Source: Pseudovibrio exalbescens DSM 16456
GTDB taxonomy: Bacteria; Pseudomonadota; Alphaproteobacteria; Rhizobiales; Stappiaceae
NCBI RefSeq assembly: GCF_000422785.1
Contig: NZ_AUGS01000005.1
Coordinates: 248,001-312,000, forward strand
Reading direction: 5' to 3'
DNA length: 64,000 nucleotides
Shown here piece by piece: positions 47,716 to 55,144 of this stretch. Numbering within the stretch: position 1 is the first letter of the stretch; each line of letters opens with the position of its first letter. The position numbers and the translations under genes were made by a program. The notes under the pieces were generated by a model. It had not been told where the DNA came from and searched no databases. It saw only the letters and a list, made by a program, of their open reading frames with translations.

Positions 47716-47743
47716 ACACCATGGTCCTACTGGGGGGAGCGTG

Positions 47744-49309
47744 ATGGCGTTGTTGGAGGATCCGTATTACGCGGCGGTCGCCATGACACGAAGCCGGTTT
47801 CATGTGTGCGTGATACGGCCGTGTGATAGCCACACAGATCAGTTGTACAGGCGGTACAAACACGGGGCGCCGCCATCCGTAGGGCTTGAGAGGCTATATG
47901 GAGCTCTGCAAGTGTGCCAAGACCGGTGCCCCCTGGGTCCGGCCATGGCAATTTACCTCTCGAAGTATTCAGACCATCATTCCCCCGTACCTGTACGCAG
48001 GATCTCAAGAAACTGGTGGCGCGCATTCTCTGATGGCCTTGTACTTTTTTATGGGGTGACACCCCAGACACTTTGCCGAACCAAGGAACTAACCCGGCGT
48101 TTCAAACAGGGGCGGATCTCGTCCATGTGGGTCGTGCCGGCAGCCTTTGCGAAGTCCGGAGGCACAAGGCTGCATGATTTGCGCCAAGCGGCACAGGCAC
48201 TTGATGTTGCCGTGGTTTGGGGGGAGCCGCTGGAGGCGGACTTGGAGGAAATACTGGAGGATGTGCATTGCGGCACCATTCGTCCTGACTATCCATGTGA
48301 CGTGAACAACGTGACTGCTGCGCTTGACGGAGACGACCGGAATTGGGATCGGCCAGTCATCGACCTGCGACCCGGTTGCGAGTTCGAGGCGCAGCGAGCG
48401 TCTGTCAGTACGGCACTCTGCCTTTTTGAAGCAATGGCTGTGAAACACTGTGTTATCCGTGCGACCACATCGGAGGGTGTGCCGTGGGCCAGTTTTTTTG
48501 AATGGCTGGTGGAGCGCCGATTTTCAAAAGGACAGAAGGTCGGCCCCGAAGTCATTGTTGAGCGGCCACTTGGTGACGCGTGGTCGGAGCCCTTGATTGC
48601 AACGGCTCATCAGGCGGGTGTCACAGAGAGCCGATATGTGCTGGATGAAAACCTTGAACTTGTTGAGGAAGGGCGATTGCGGCAACTTGAACAAGAAGTT
48701 GAGGCGTGGCGTGCTCGGCAAGTATTGGTGACTGGCCTTTCCGCCTGTTCTGCCGATGACGGAACGGATGAAATCCGGCAGACCCATCACCGGCTTTTCA
48801 AAGGGCTTTCGGTGGATGCCATTCTTGATCGCCGTGGTATCATGACTGGGAATTGGCAATCGGTGCGCTCTGACTTCAAGTTGGCCTACATGCGCGCCAA
48901 GAGGTATGGCCGCCCCAATCAGCGGCAATTGCAACAGTTCTTCACCAGAAAGCTCAGTGCAGACCACTCAAATGCTCTGCCGGAAATGGTGGGCGACTGG
49001 TGTACATTCCGGCCGCGCGCCAAGGCGAGAAACCTTGGACAATGGATGGCAGCCTTCCGCCATACGGGCTCAAGCATGCTGCAATATATGGCTCACTCCG
49101 TTGGGCTTTGGTTTTTGTCACGCCTGATTTACTGGTCACGGGCTCCAATAGCCCAAGATCGGTCCGTGCTCTCGGATGGGGCCGGTTCATGTTCCATCGA
49201 AAAGCCCAATGCGGCTCCAGCTCTAAGGGATTTGAAGAGCGAAGAAATTGCGACGTATTCCGTGAGCAATGCCGCTTGCGAACGCAGGCAGGTCAACTCT
49301 CATTCTTGA
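47744..49309 (+). CDS. uncharacterised 521-residue protein
   Basis: I recognise no family. The frame is open for 1.57 kb with GGGGGGAG five bases before the ATG at 47744 (a GTG at 47741 is equally possible), so it is very likely a gene. There is no signal peptide and no clear membrane helix. It has 14 cysteines, many tryptophans, and an apparent two-part build. Residues 1-195 include YYAAVAMTRSRFHVCVIRP, NWWRAFSDGLVLFYG and SMWVVPAAFAKSGG. Residues 200-470 include PVIDLRPGCEFEAQ, PWASFFEWLVERRFSKG and a helical stretch VEEGRLRQLEQEVEAWRA. The last 60 residues look low-complexity. Its stop overlaps convergent aroQ by 17 bases. Neighbours give no clue to function. Confidence 0.7.
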   Translation: MALLEDPYYAAVAMTRSRFHVCVIRPCDSHTDQLYRRYKHGAPPSVGLERLYGALQVCQDRCPLGPAMAIYLSKYSDHHSPVPVRRISRNWWRAFSDGLVLFYGVTPQTLCRTKELTRRFKQGRISSMWVVPAAFAKSGGTRLHDLRQAAQALDVAVVWGEPLEADLEEILEDVHCGTIRPDYPCDVNNVTAALDGDDRNWDRPVIDLRPGCEFEAQRASVSTALCLFEAMAVKHCVIRATTSEGVPWASFFEWLVERRFSKGQKVGPEVIVERPLGDAWSEPLIATAHQAGVTESRYVLDENLELVEEGRLRQLEQEVEAWRARQVLVTGLSACSADDGTDEIRQTHHRLFKGLSVDAILDRRGIMTGNWQSVRSDFKLAYMRAKRYGRPNQRQLQQFFTRKLSADHSNALPEMVGDWCTFRPRAKARNLGQWMAAFRHTGSSMLQYMAHSVGLWFLSRLIYWSRAPIAQDRSVLSDGAGSCSIEKPNAAPALRDLKSEEIATYSVSNAACERRQVNSHS

Positions 49310-49733
49310 GCACTTGGGCAAGTGCGTCCATGGCTAGCACATAGCCATGTGGGCCAAGGCCGCAAATCATGCCGCGTGCCACTTTGGAGATGTAGGAGGT
49401 ATGTCGGAACTCTTCGCGTTGATGAATGTTTGACAGGTGGACCTCAACCACTGGACGCTCCACGCTGGCGATCGCATCCATCAATGCAATGGAGGTATGG
49501 GTGTAAGCCCCGGCATTCAAAACGATCCCTGTTGGTGTTGCGCGGGTCTTGTGGATCCAGTCGATCAACTCGCCCTCGTGATTGGACTGTGCGCATTTCA
49601 CCTCAACCCCTAACATTTTGCCGTGAGCTTGGCAGGCCTGATGGATTTCGTCCAGCGTCGTTTGTCCGTACACTTCTGGTTGGCGCAGGCCAAGAAGATT
49701 GAGATTGGGACCATTCAAGATAAGAATTTTCAT
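49293..49733 (-). CDS. aroQ: 3-dehydroquinate dehydratase, type II
   Basis: Third step of the shikimate pathway: dehydrates 3-dehydroquinate. The 146-residue length and motifs are those of the dodecameric type II enzyme: ILNGPNLNLLGLRQPEVYG with the catalytic Tyr, QSNHEGELIDWIHK, GIVLNAGAYTHTSIALMDAI, and VEVHLSNIHQREEFRHTSY with the catalytic His. The ATG at 49733 has AGGGG eight bases upstream; an upstream ATG at 49754 would add seven residues. Related genomes usually have accBC next to aroQ, but here it stands alone. Confidence 0.96.
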   Translation of the reverse strand: MKILILNGPNLNLLGLRQPEVYGQTTLDEIHQACQAHGKMLGVEVKCAQSNHEGELIDWIHKTRATPTGIVLNAGAYTHTSIALMDAIASVERPVVEVHLSNIHQREEFRHTSYISKVARGMICGLGPHGYVLAMDALAQVLKNES

Positions 49734-49818
49734 AGGTTTTGCCCCTGATGCCAACGGCCCAATTAGGGCATTGGGCCGAACTGTCTAGATACCACTTTTT
49801 GCGCTTTAGCGTCTCGCC

Positions 49819-50415
49819 TTATTCGGTGCGCTCAACCCCGAGCGTCTCGTCAATTTCACTGGAGATGATTTCCAGGGCAGTTTGTCGGTCCAAGTTGGTG
49901 CCTTTGAGATAGGATACATCCATGAGTGTGAAGGATAGTCCCAATAGTTTCCATGCGGCTTTCTCGGAGGGTAGACGGGGCGAGAATGCGCCTTGTGTCC
50001 GTCCTGCTTCGATAATGTCGGTCAGCACTTGCTGAGTGCTGTTGTAACATTCGGTAAAAGCCTGCTGCATCTGCTCCGAGCGCAGAGATTCATCACCCGC
50101 ACTCATCCAGATCCTAATTTCAAACTCTTCTCCATGCTCAGGGTATGAGGCAAGAATGAACTGGATGCCGTCTCGTGGCGGCATTGATCGCGCTTTTTCC
50201 AAATGCTTGTGAAAGCCGTTTTCATTGGCATATCGAAACGCGGCGCATTTCAAATCTTCCAATGACTCGAAATGATGATGCACGATGCCAGTTGCCGCAT
50301 CGAGCTCCCTGGCAATGGCTCTGGCAGTCAGACCTGCAAATCCATTTTCTGTTGCCAGCTTCAATGTGGCCTCAAGGATGGCCTGGCGTCTTTCGGCCCG
50401 AGGCATGTACGACAT
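49819..50415 (-). CDS. TetR family transcriptional regulator
   Basis: A TetR regulator of 198 residues. The N-terminal DNA-binding domain reads RRQAILEATLKLATENGFAGLTARAIARELDAATGIVHHHFESLEDL, giving the classical helix-turn-helix, and resembles the BetI/AcrR-like subgroup. The C-terminal ligand-binding domain is helical and not diagnostic. The ATG at 50415 is preceded by AGGAACTGAA. It is divergent from the MATE exporter, and a perfect 16-bp palindrome lies between them, so it probably represses the exporter and itself. Confidence 0.93.
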   Translation of the reverse strand: MSYMPRAERRQAILEATLKLATENGFAGLTARAIARELDAATGIVHHHFESLEDLKCAAFRYANENGFHKHLEKARSMPPRDGIQFILASYPEHGEEFEIRIWMSAGDESLRSEQMQQAFTECYNSTQQVLTDIIEAGRTQGAFSPRLPSEKAAWKLLGLSFTLMDVSYLKGTNLDRQTALEIISSEIDETLGVERTE

Positions 50416-50469
50416 TTCAGTTCCTGAAAGCTTGACCAAATTTTACTTTGAGGGTAAGTGTAATTCAAC

Positions 50470-50485
50470 TTGAACGAATGTTCAA
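50470..50485. promoter_or_regulatory. TetR-type operator between regulator and MATE exporter
   Basis: TTGAACGAATGTTCAA is a perfect 6-4-6 inverted repeat in the 142-base divergent region, 55 bases from the regulator start and 72 from the exporter start. TGAAC-N4-GTTCA is a common form of operator for TetR-family repressors. Confidence 0.7.
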
Positions 50486-50557
50486 ATTTAAAAACCGCCA
50501 TATCCCTTCAATCCAAATCGTTGATGCTCAATTTGCATAGTTATCAGGCGCAACACA

Positions 50558-51916
50558 ATGAAAATAGACAATAAAATCATATCAGCCTCTCCGGTAGTGC
50601 TGTTTGCCAGTTTTGCGCTTCCCTCCGTGCTCAGCCTGCTCGCGGCGCAATCGGCGTTCATGGTGGATGGGATTTTCGTCGGGAACTACGTGGGGCCGGC
50701 CGCACTCGCAGCGATTAACCTGGTGCTGCCCTTCATGGCGGTTTTCATGGGCATCACAATCATGTTGACTGTCGGAGCTGCTGTCATTTGTGGCAAGTAC
50801 ATCGGAGAGGGGCGTGCAACGCTGGCTGCGCAGGTGTTCACCAAGGCGCTGACGGTCTTGTTGGTTTTTGCAGTCTTGTTCATGTCTTTGGTGCTTGCAG
50901 GGGCGGAACCGTTGGCGGCTCTTCTTGGGGCCAATGCAGAGGTTTCAGAACTGGTGGTGACCTACATCCGCTATGTATCTGTCTTTCTGCCATTCTTTGC
51001 TCTGGCGATTGCCTTGATGATTTTCGTGCGGGTTGATGGTCGTCCGATGCTGTCGCTTGGCGCCATGTTGGCCGGTGCCGGCCTCAATGTGGTGTTGGAT
51101 TACGTGTTGATTGCAGAGCTCGGGCTTGGCATCAAGGGCGCAGCACTTGCAACCGGTGCTTCTCAGATCGCGACCTCCAGTATTCTGATTGTTCATCTTT
51201 TCAAACGTGATGCCAACCTGAGATTTGTGCGTCCGAAGGGCAGTTGGTCCGTCTTGGGCCGGGCGGCCTACAATGGCTTTTCAGAGTTTGTAAATGAAAC
51301 ATCGGCGGGCATTGTGGCCTTCGTGTTCAACTGGGTGCTCATGCTGGAATTCGGGGCACCGGGCGTCGCCTCCTTTACCATCGTGAACTACATTCTGGCG
51401 ATCGGAATCATGATGAGCTATGGCGTGAGCGATGCGCTGGGGCCGCTGGTGAGCGTAAACTACGGTGCCCGCAAACCACACAGGATCAAGCAGTTTCTGA
51501 CGCTTGGCGCGGCCACAAACTTGATGGTTGGCCTTCTGATTGTCGGTGTCCTTCTGGCATATCCGAAGGCGTTAATTGAAGTATTCCTCAAGGAGGGAAG
51601 CGAGCATACAACCGCTTTGACGCTTTCCTTCATTGCTTACGTGTGGCCGGTGTTCTTGTTCAATGGTCTCAACATTGCGCTGACCGGTTACTTTACGGGT
51701 GTTCAATGTGCGCGTCAGTCTGCGCTCGTTGCCATTACACGGGCTTTGGTATTGCCAATCCCTCTCATATTTGTTGGTGTGCACATGTTCGGGCCGGCAG
51801 GTGCCTTTATTGCTTTGCCAGTGGCTGAAGCGTTGACCCTGTTGCTTGCTGTTTATCTGGTGCGGCGCAAGTCGCCATCGCGGGTCGTTGGCTTGGCTGT
51901 TCCAGCGCTTTCCTGA
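50558..51916 (+). CDS. MATE family efflux transporter
   Basis: A 12-helix multidrug and toxic compound extrusion protein (452 residues) in two homologous halves. Typical stretches are SPVVLFASFALPSVLSLLAAQSAFMVDGIFVGNYVG (helix 1-2), GLGIKGAALATGASQI and the second-half NGFSEFVNETSAGIVAFVFNW and ISYGVSDALGPLVSVNYGA-like segment MMSYGVSDALGPLVSVNYGARK. It exports cationic drugs or metabolites using a sodium or proton gradient. The substrate is unknown; the divergent TetR regulator suggests induction by the exported compound. Confidence 0.94.
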   Translation: MKIDNKIISASPVVLFASFALPSVLSLLAAQSAFMVDGIFVGNYVGPAALAAINLVLPFMAVFMGITIMLTVGAAVICGKYIGEGRATLAAQVFTKALTVLLVFAVLFMSLVLAGAEPLAALLGANAEVSELVVTYIRYVSVFLPFFALAIALMIFVRVDGRPMLSLGAMLAGAGLNVVLDYVLIAELGLGIKGAALATGASQIATSSILIVHLFKRDANLRFVRPKGSWSVLGRAAYNGFSEFVNETSAGIVAFVFNWVLMLEFGAPGVASFTIVNYILAIGIMMSYGVSDALGPLVSVNYGARKPHRIKQFLTLGAATNLMVGLLIVGVLLAYPKALIEVFLKEGSEHTTALTLSFIAYVWPVFLFNGLNIALTGYFTGVQCARQSALVAITRALVLPIPLIFVGVHMFGPAGAFIALPVAEALTLLLAVYLVRRKSPSRVVGLAVPALS

Positions 51917-51946
51917 GAGATTTACAGATTGTGGCAATCCGGTGTT

Positions 51947-51997
51947 GATCACAGTTGACGTTATGACCGGTGTCGTTGACGTAAATTCACTGTGATC
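51947..51997. promoter_or_regulatory. inverted plus direct repeat array upstream of the aminotransferase
   Basis: GATCACAGT (51947-51955) and ACTGTGATC (51989-51997) are perfect complements 33 bases apart. Between and overlapping them GTTGACGT occurs twice in direct orientation at 51954 and 51975, exactly 21 bases (two helical turns) apart. It lies 100-150 bases before the aminotransferase start, a likely binding region for an unknown regulator. Confidence 0.55.
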
Positions 51998-52096
51998 TGG
52001 GTACAGCAGGGTCGAATTGGCTTGTTGTTGGCAAATGATATGGGCTTATATCCGCGTGTAAACACGTATGACTTGCGAGTCGAAAAGCACAAGACA

Positions 52097-53434
52097 ATGA
52101 GTCACATATTCCCCCGGCATACAGCCATGCGCTTGCCCCGCGCCGTAAAAGGTGAGGGTAGTTATATAATTGATGAGAACGGTAAACGTTATCTCGACGC
52201 TTCCGGTGGAGCGGCGGTTTCGTGCCTCGGCCATTCAAATGCAATGGTGCGCGCAGCGTTGCACGCGCAACTTGACGAGATTGCGTTTGCCCATACAGCC
52301 TATTTTACCAGTGCCGCAGCCGAAGAGTTGGCCGATGCTCTGATTGAGGTTGCACCTGAAGGTTTGGGCCGCGTCTATATCGTCTCCAGTGGATCTGAAA
52401 CAACTGAGGCGGCAATCAAGTTGGCGCGGCAATATCATCTGGAAAAAGGGGACTCAGAGCGCTCGCGCATCATTGCCCGAAAGCAGAGCTATCATGGCAA
52501 TACACTGGGCGCCTTGTCGGCAGGTGGTAACATGTGGCGGCGAGAGCCGTTCGAACCACTCTTGCTCGATATGTCACACATTGAGCCGTGCTATGCCTAT
52601 CGCTACAAGGGCGTGCATGAATCCCTTGAAGATTATGGCATTCGAGCCGCCAATGCGCTGGAAAACGAGATTTTACGGGTTGGCCCTGAAACCGTAGCGG
52701 CTTTCATGGCCGAGCCTGTCGTGGGCGCAACCATGGGCGCAGTACCGGCTGCACCTGGCTATTTTCGCCGGATACGTGAAATCTGCGACAAGTATGGTGT
52801 GCTTCTAATTCTTGATGAAGTTATGTGTGGCATGGGGCGTACCGGGACGCTGTTCGCCTCTGAGGCGGAGCATGTGAGACCCGATATTGTTTGTATCGCC
52901 AAAGGGTTGGGCGCAGGTTACCAGCCAGTTGGGGCGATGATCTGCTCCGATGAAATCTACCACGCGATCGAGGTGGGGTCGGGGTACTTTCAGCATGGTC
53001 ATACGTATGTTGGTCACCCGATGGCGGCTGCCGCAGCGTTGGCTGTTGTCAAGCAACTGACCAGCGCGGACATGATGCCACGGATCAACAGATCCGGTGA
53101 AAAGCTAATGGCTTTGTTGCGTGAAAGGTTTGCCGATCACCCGCATATTGGCGACATTCGCGGGCGAGGCCTCTTTCTTGGTCTGGAGCTGGTCTGGAAC
53201 CGGGACACCAAGGAGCCTTTCGTGCCTGCAGTTCGTCTCCACGCACGCATCAAGAAGAACGCGTTTGAGCATGGTTTGATCTGCTATCCTATGGGTGGAA
53301 CGATTGATGGCAAGCACGGAGACCATGTCATGTTGGCGCCGCCCTTTATCGTCGAAGATCAACAGATTGAAGAGATCGTTGACCGTCTCGAGCAGGCGAT
53401 CAATGATAGTTTGAGCGAAACAGGTATGCCATGA
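52097..53434 (+). CDS. class III (omega) aminotransferase
   Basis: A PLP enzyme of fold type I, class III (445 residues from the ATG at 52097, which begins SHIFPRHT). Motifs include SSGSETTEAAIKLARQYH (cofactor phosphate), the aspartate in LILDEVMCGMGRTG, and the Schiff-base lysine in CIAKGLGAGYQPVGAM. The family transaminates amines or omega/beta-amino acids with pyruvate or oxoglutarate. Upstream in-frame starts at 51992 and 52040 exist but add non-conserved sequence. Its stop overlaps the BKACE start by four bases (ATGA), so the two enzymes likely act in one pathway, perhaps with the transaminase making the beta-keto acid that BKACE cleaves. Confidence 0.92.
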   Translation: MSHIFPRHTAMRLPRAVKGEGSYIIDENGKRYLDASGGAAVSCLGHSNAMVRAALHAQLDEIAFAHTAYFTSAAAEELADALIEVAPEGLGRVYIVSSGSETTEAAIKLARQYHLEKGDSERSRIIARKQSYHGNTLGALSAGGNMWRREPFEPLLLDMSHIEPCYAYRYKGVHESLEDYGIRAANALENEILRVGPETVAAFMAEPVVGATMGAVPAAPGYFRRIREICDKYGVLLILDEVMCGMGRTGTLFASEAEHVRPDIVCIAKGLGAGYQPVGAMICSDEIYHAIEVGSGYFQHGHTYVGHPMAAAAALAVVKQLTSADMMPRINRSGEKLMALLRERFADHPHIGDIRGRGLFLGLELVWNRDTKEPFVPAVRLHARIKKNAFEHGLICYPMGGTIDGKHGDHVMLAPPFIVEDQQIEEIVDRLEQAINDSLSETGMP

Positions 53435-54258
53435 CAGGCTTCAGAATGATCATGTGCGCGCCCAATGGTGCCCGACGCACGAAAGACGATCATGAAGCGG
53501 TGCCGATCAGCGTTGAAGAGACGATAGAAACCTGCATCTCAGCAGTTGCGGCTGGCGCAAATGCTCTCCACTTGCATGTGCGAGATGAAAACGGCAACCA
53601 CGTGCTGGATGCGGGACGGTATAAGGAGCTCCTGCAAGGCCTCCAGGAGCGTGTGCCGCACATCCCGTGCCAAATTACAACTGAAGCGGTGGGGATTTAT
53701 TCCCCTCAAGAACAGGCGGACGTGGTTGCGGCCGTGATGCCGGAGGCGGTTTCGGTATCAATCGCTGAGATGAGCCAAGACATGGACGTGGCAAAGCGCT
53801 TTTACGCCTTTGCTGCGGAAGCAGATATCGCGGTTCAGCACATTCTGTACAGCCCACAAGAGTTGCTGAATTTGGCACGCCTGCACGAAGATGGCATCGT
53901 ACCCAATGGATATGGCTCCCATCTGTTTGTTCTTGGCCGCTATTCTGAGGGACAGCAGAGCAGTCCTCTGGATTTGTTGGATTTTCTAAAGGTAAAGCGG
54001 GAGGGGCGGCGCCTTGCGGATACAGGGCCGTTTACGGTCTGCGCCTTTGGACAGGGAGAAACCGCCTGCCTTGTCGCTGCCATGACTCTCGGTGGTCATG
54101 CTCGCGTTGGTTTTGAAAACAGCCTGTGGCATGCAAATGGCCGGGTAGCCCGAGACAACGCGGAGCGGGTAGCGTCTGTTGCTGACATTCGTCAGCGCCT
54201 CGGGTTTGATGTTCAACCTGATCGAGATGCAGTTCTGGCTTTGCTTGGCAGGCCCTAA
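53431..54258 (+). CDS. BKACE (DUF849) family beta-keto acid cleavage enzyme
   Basis: A TIM-barrel enzyme of 275 residues. The family (beta-keto acid cleavage enzymes, first known from 3-keto-5-aminohexanoate cleavage in lysine fermentation) condenses a beta-keto acid with acetyl-CoA to give acetoacetate and a new CoA ester. The metal site HLHVRDENGNH, the ITTEAVG strand and the C-terminal GGHARVGFENSLW (with the GxRVGxEDN-like motif) are visible. Substrate specificity is unknown across much of the family. Start overlaps the aminotransferase stop. A bidirectional terminator follows at 54266-54290. Confidence 0.92.
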   Translation: MTGFRMIMCAPNGARRTKDDHEAVPISVEETIETCISAVAAGANALHLHVRDENGNHVLDAGRYKELLQGLQERVPHIPCQITTEAVGIYSPQEQADVVAAVMPEAVSVSIAEMSQDMDVAKRFYAFAAEADIAVQHILYSPQELLNLARLHEDGIVPNGYGSHLFVLGRYSEGQQSSPLDLLDFLKVKREGRRLADTGPFTVCAFGQGETACLVAAMTLGGHARVGFENSLWHANGRVARDNAERVASVADIRQRLGFDVQPDRDAVLALLGRP

Positions 54259-54265
54259 AAGCAGG

Positions 54266-54290
54266 AAAGGCCGGATTTTATCCGGCCTTT
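54266..54290. terminator. terminator between BKACE gene and pflA
   Basis: AAAGGCCGGA (54266-54275) pairs perfectly with TCCGGCCTTT (54281-54290), loop TTTTA, flanked by A and T runs on both sides. It can end transcription from both convergent units. Confidence 0.85.
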
Positions 54291-54314
54291 ATAAAACTCA
54301 ATGATGATGACGTT

Positions 54315-55049
54315 CTAGTGAACGTTCAACCCGTACTTGCGGAACATGTCGCGCGCGGCTTCTGTGGCCTCTGGTGTCGGGCTCTCCGTTGTTGAGAGCT
54401 GGTACTTCATACCTAGGTCCTGCCACTTGTTTTCTCCCATCTTGTGGAATGGCAGCACGTCCACCCGCGTTACATTGCCAAGGCTGGCAACGAACTTGGC
54501 GACGCCTTCAACGTTTTCGGTCGCGTCTGTCAGGCCCGGTACGAGAACGAACCGCACCCATACCTCTTTTTTCAGTTCAGCGAGGCGTTTCGCGAACGCG
54601 AGCGTTGGCTCCAGTTCCACACCGGTCACGTGCTTGTAGGTCGATGGAACCCAGGATTTGATATCGAGCAGAAACAGATCGATCAGATCCATCAGTTCAT
54701 CATCCACTTTCGTGCCGAGATAACCTGAGGTGTCAACCGCTGTGTGAACGCCCATCTTCTTGGCCCCCAAAAGCAGGGTTTTCAAGAATTCGGGCTGAGC
54801 GAGGGGCTCGCCGCCACTGACCGTCAGTCCACCGCCGCCAGTGTTGAAATAGGTTCGGTAACTTGCGACATCCTTGAGAATTTCAAAGGCCGAGGTCTTC
54901 TTGCCCCGTTTCATTTTCATGGTGTCAGGGTTATGGCAGTACAGGCAGCGAAGCGGACATCCCGAAACGAACACGATGTAGCGCAGGCCGGGTCCATCGA
55001 CACTGCCGCCCGTTTCTACTGAATGTACATAGCCTTCGACGTCTTGCAT
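54315..55049 (-). CDS. pflA: pyruvate formate-lyase activating enzyme
   Basis: A radical-SAM enzyme of 244 residues that creates the glycyl radical on PflB under anoxic conditions. The cluster ligands Cys31, Cys35 and Cys38 are in SGCPLRCLYCHNPD, and TVSGGEPLAQPEF gives the SAM-binding GGE motif. The ATG at 55049 has AAGGTG six bases upstream. It lies about 95 bases downstream of pflB, separated by a hairpin that may lower its expression relative to pflB. Confidence 0.96.
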   Translation of the reverse strand: MQDVEGYVHSVETGGSVDGPGLRYIVFVSGCPLRCLYCHNPDTMKMKRGKKTSAFEILKDVASYRTYFNTGGGGLTVSGGEPLAQPEFLKTLLLGAKKMGVHTAVDTSGYLGTKVDDELMDLIDLFLLDIKSWVPSTYKHVTGVELEPTLAFAKRLAELKKEVWVRFVLVPGLTDATENVEGVAKFVASLGNVTRVDVLPFHKMGENKWQDLGMKYQLSTTESPTPEATEAARDMFRKYGLNVH

Positions 55050-55083
55050 ATTGGCACCTTAAAGCTGATGGGGCTTAAAAGAA

Positions 55084-55117
55084 CGGGGAGCGCGATGAAT
55101 ATTCACCGCGCCCCCCG
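55084..55117 (-). terminator. hairpin between pflB and pflA
   Basis: CGGGG-A-GCGCG (55084-55094) pairs with CGCGC-C-CCCCG (55107-55117), around a 12-base loop; on the minus strand it is followed by TTCTTTT. It looks like a partial terminator that allows some read-through into pflA. Confidence 0.65.
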
Positions 55118-55144
55118 CTTTAGAGCACTTGGTGCTGTATTTTG

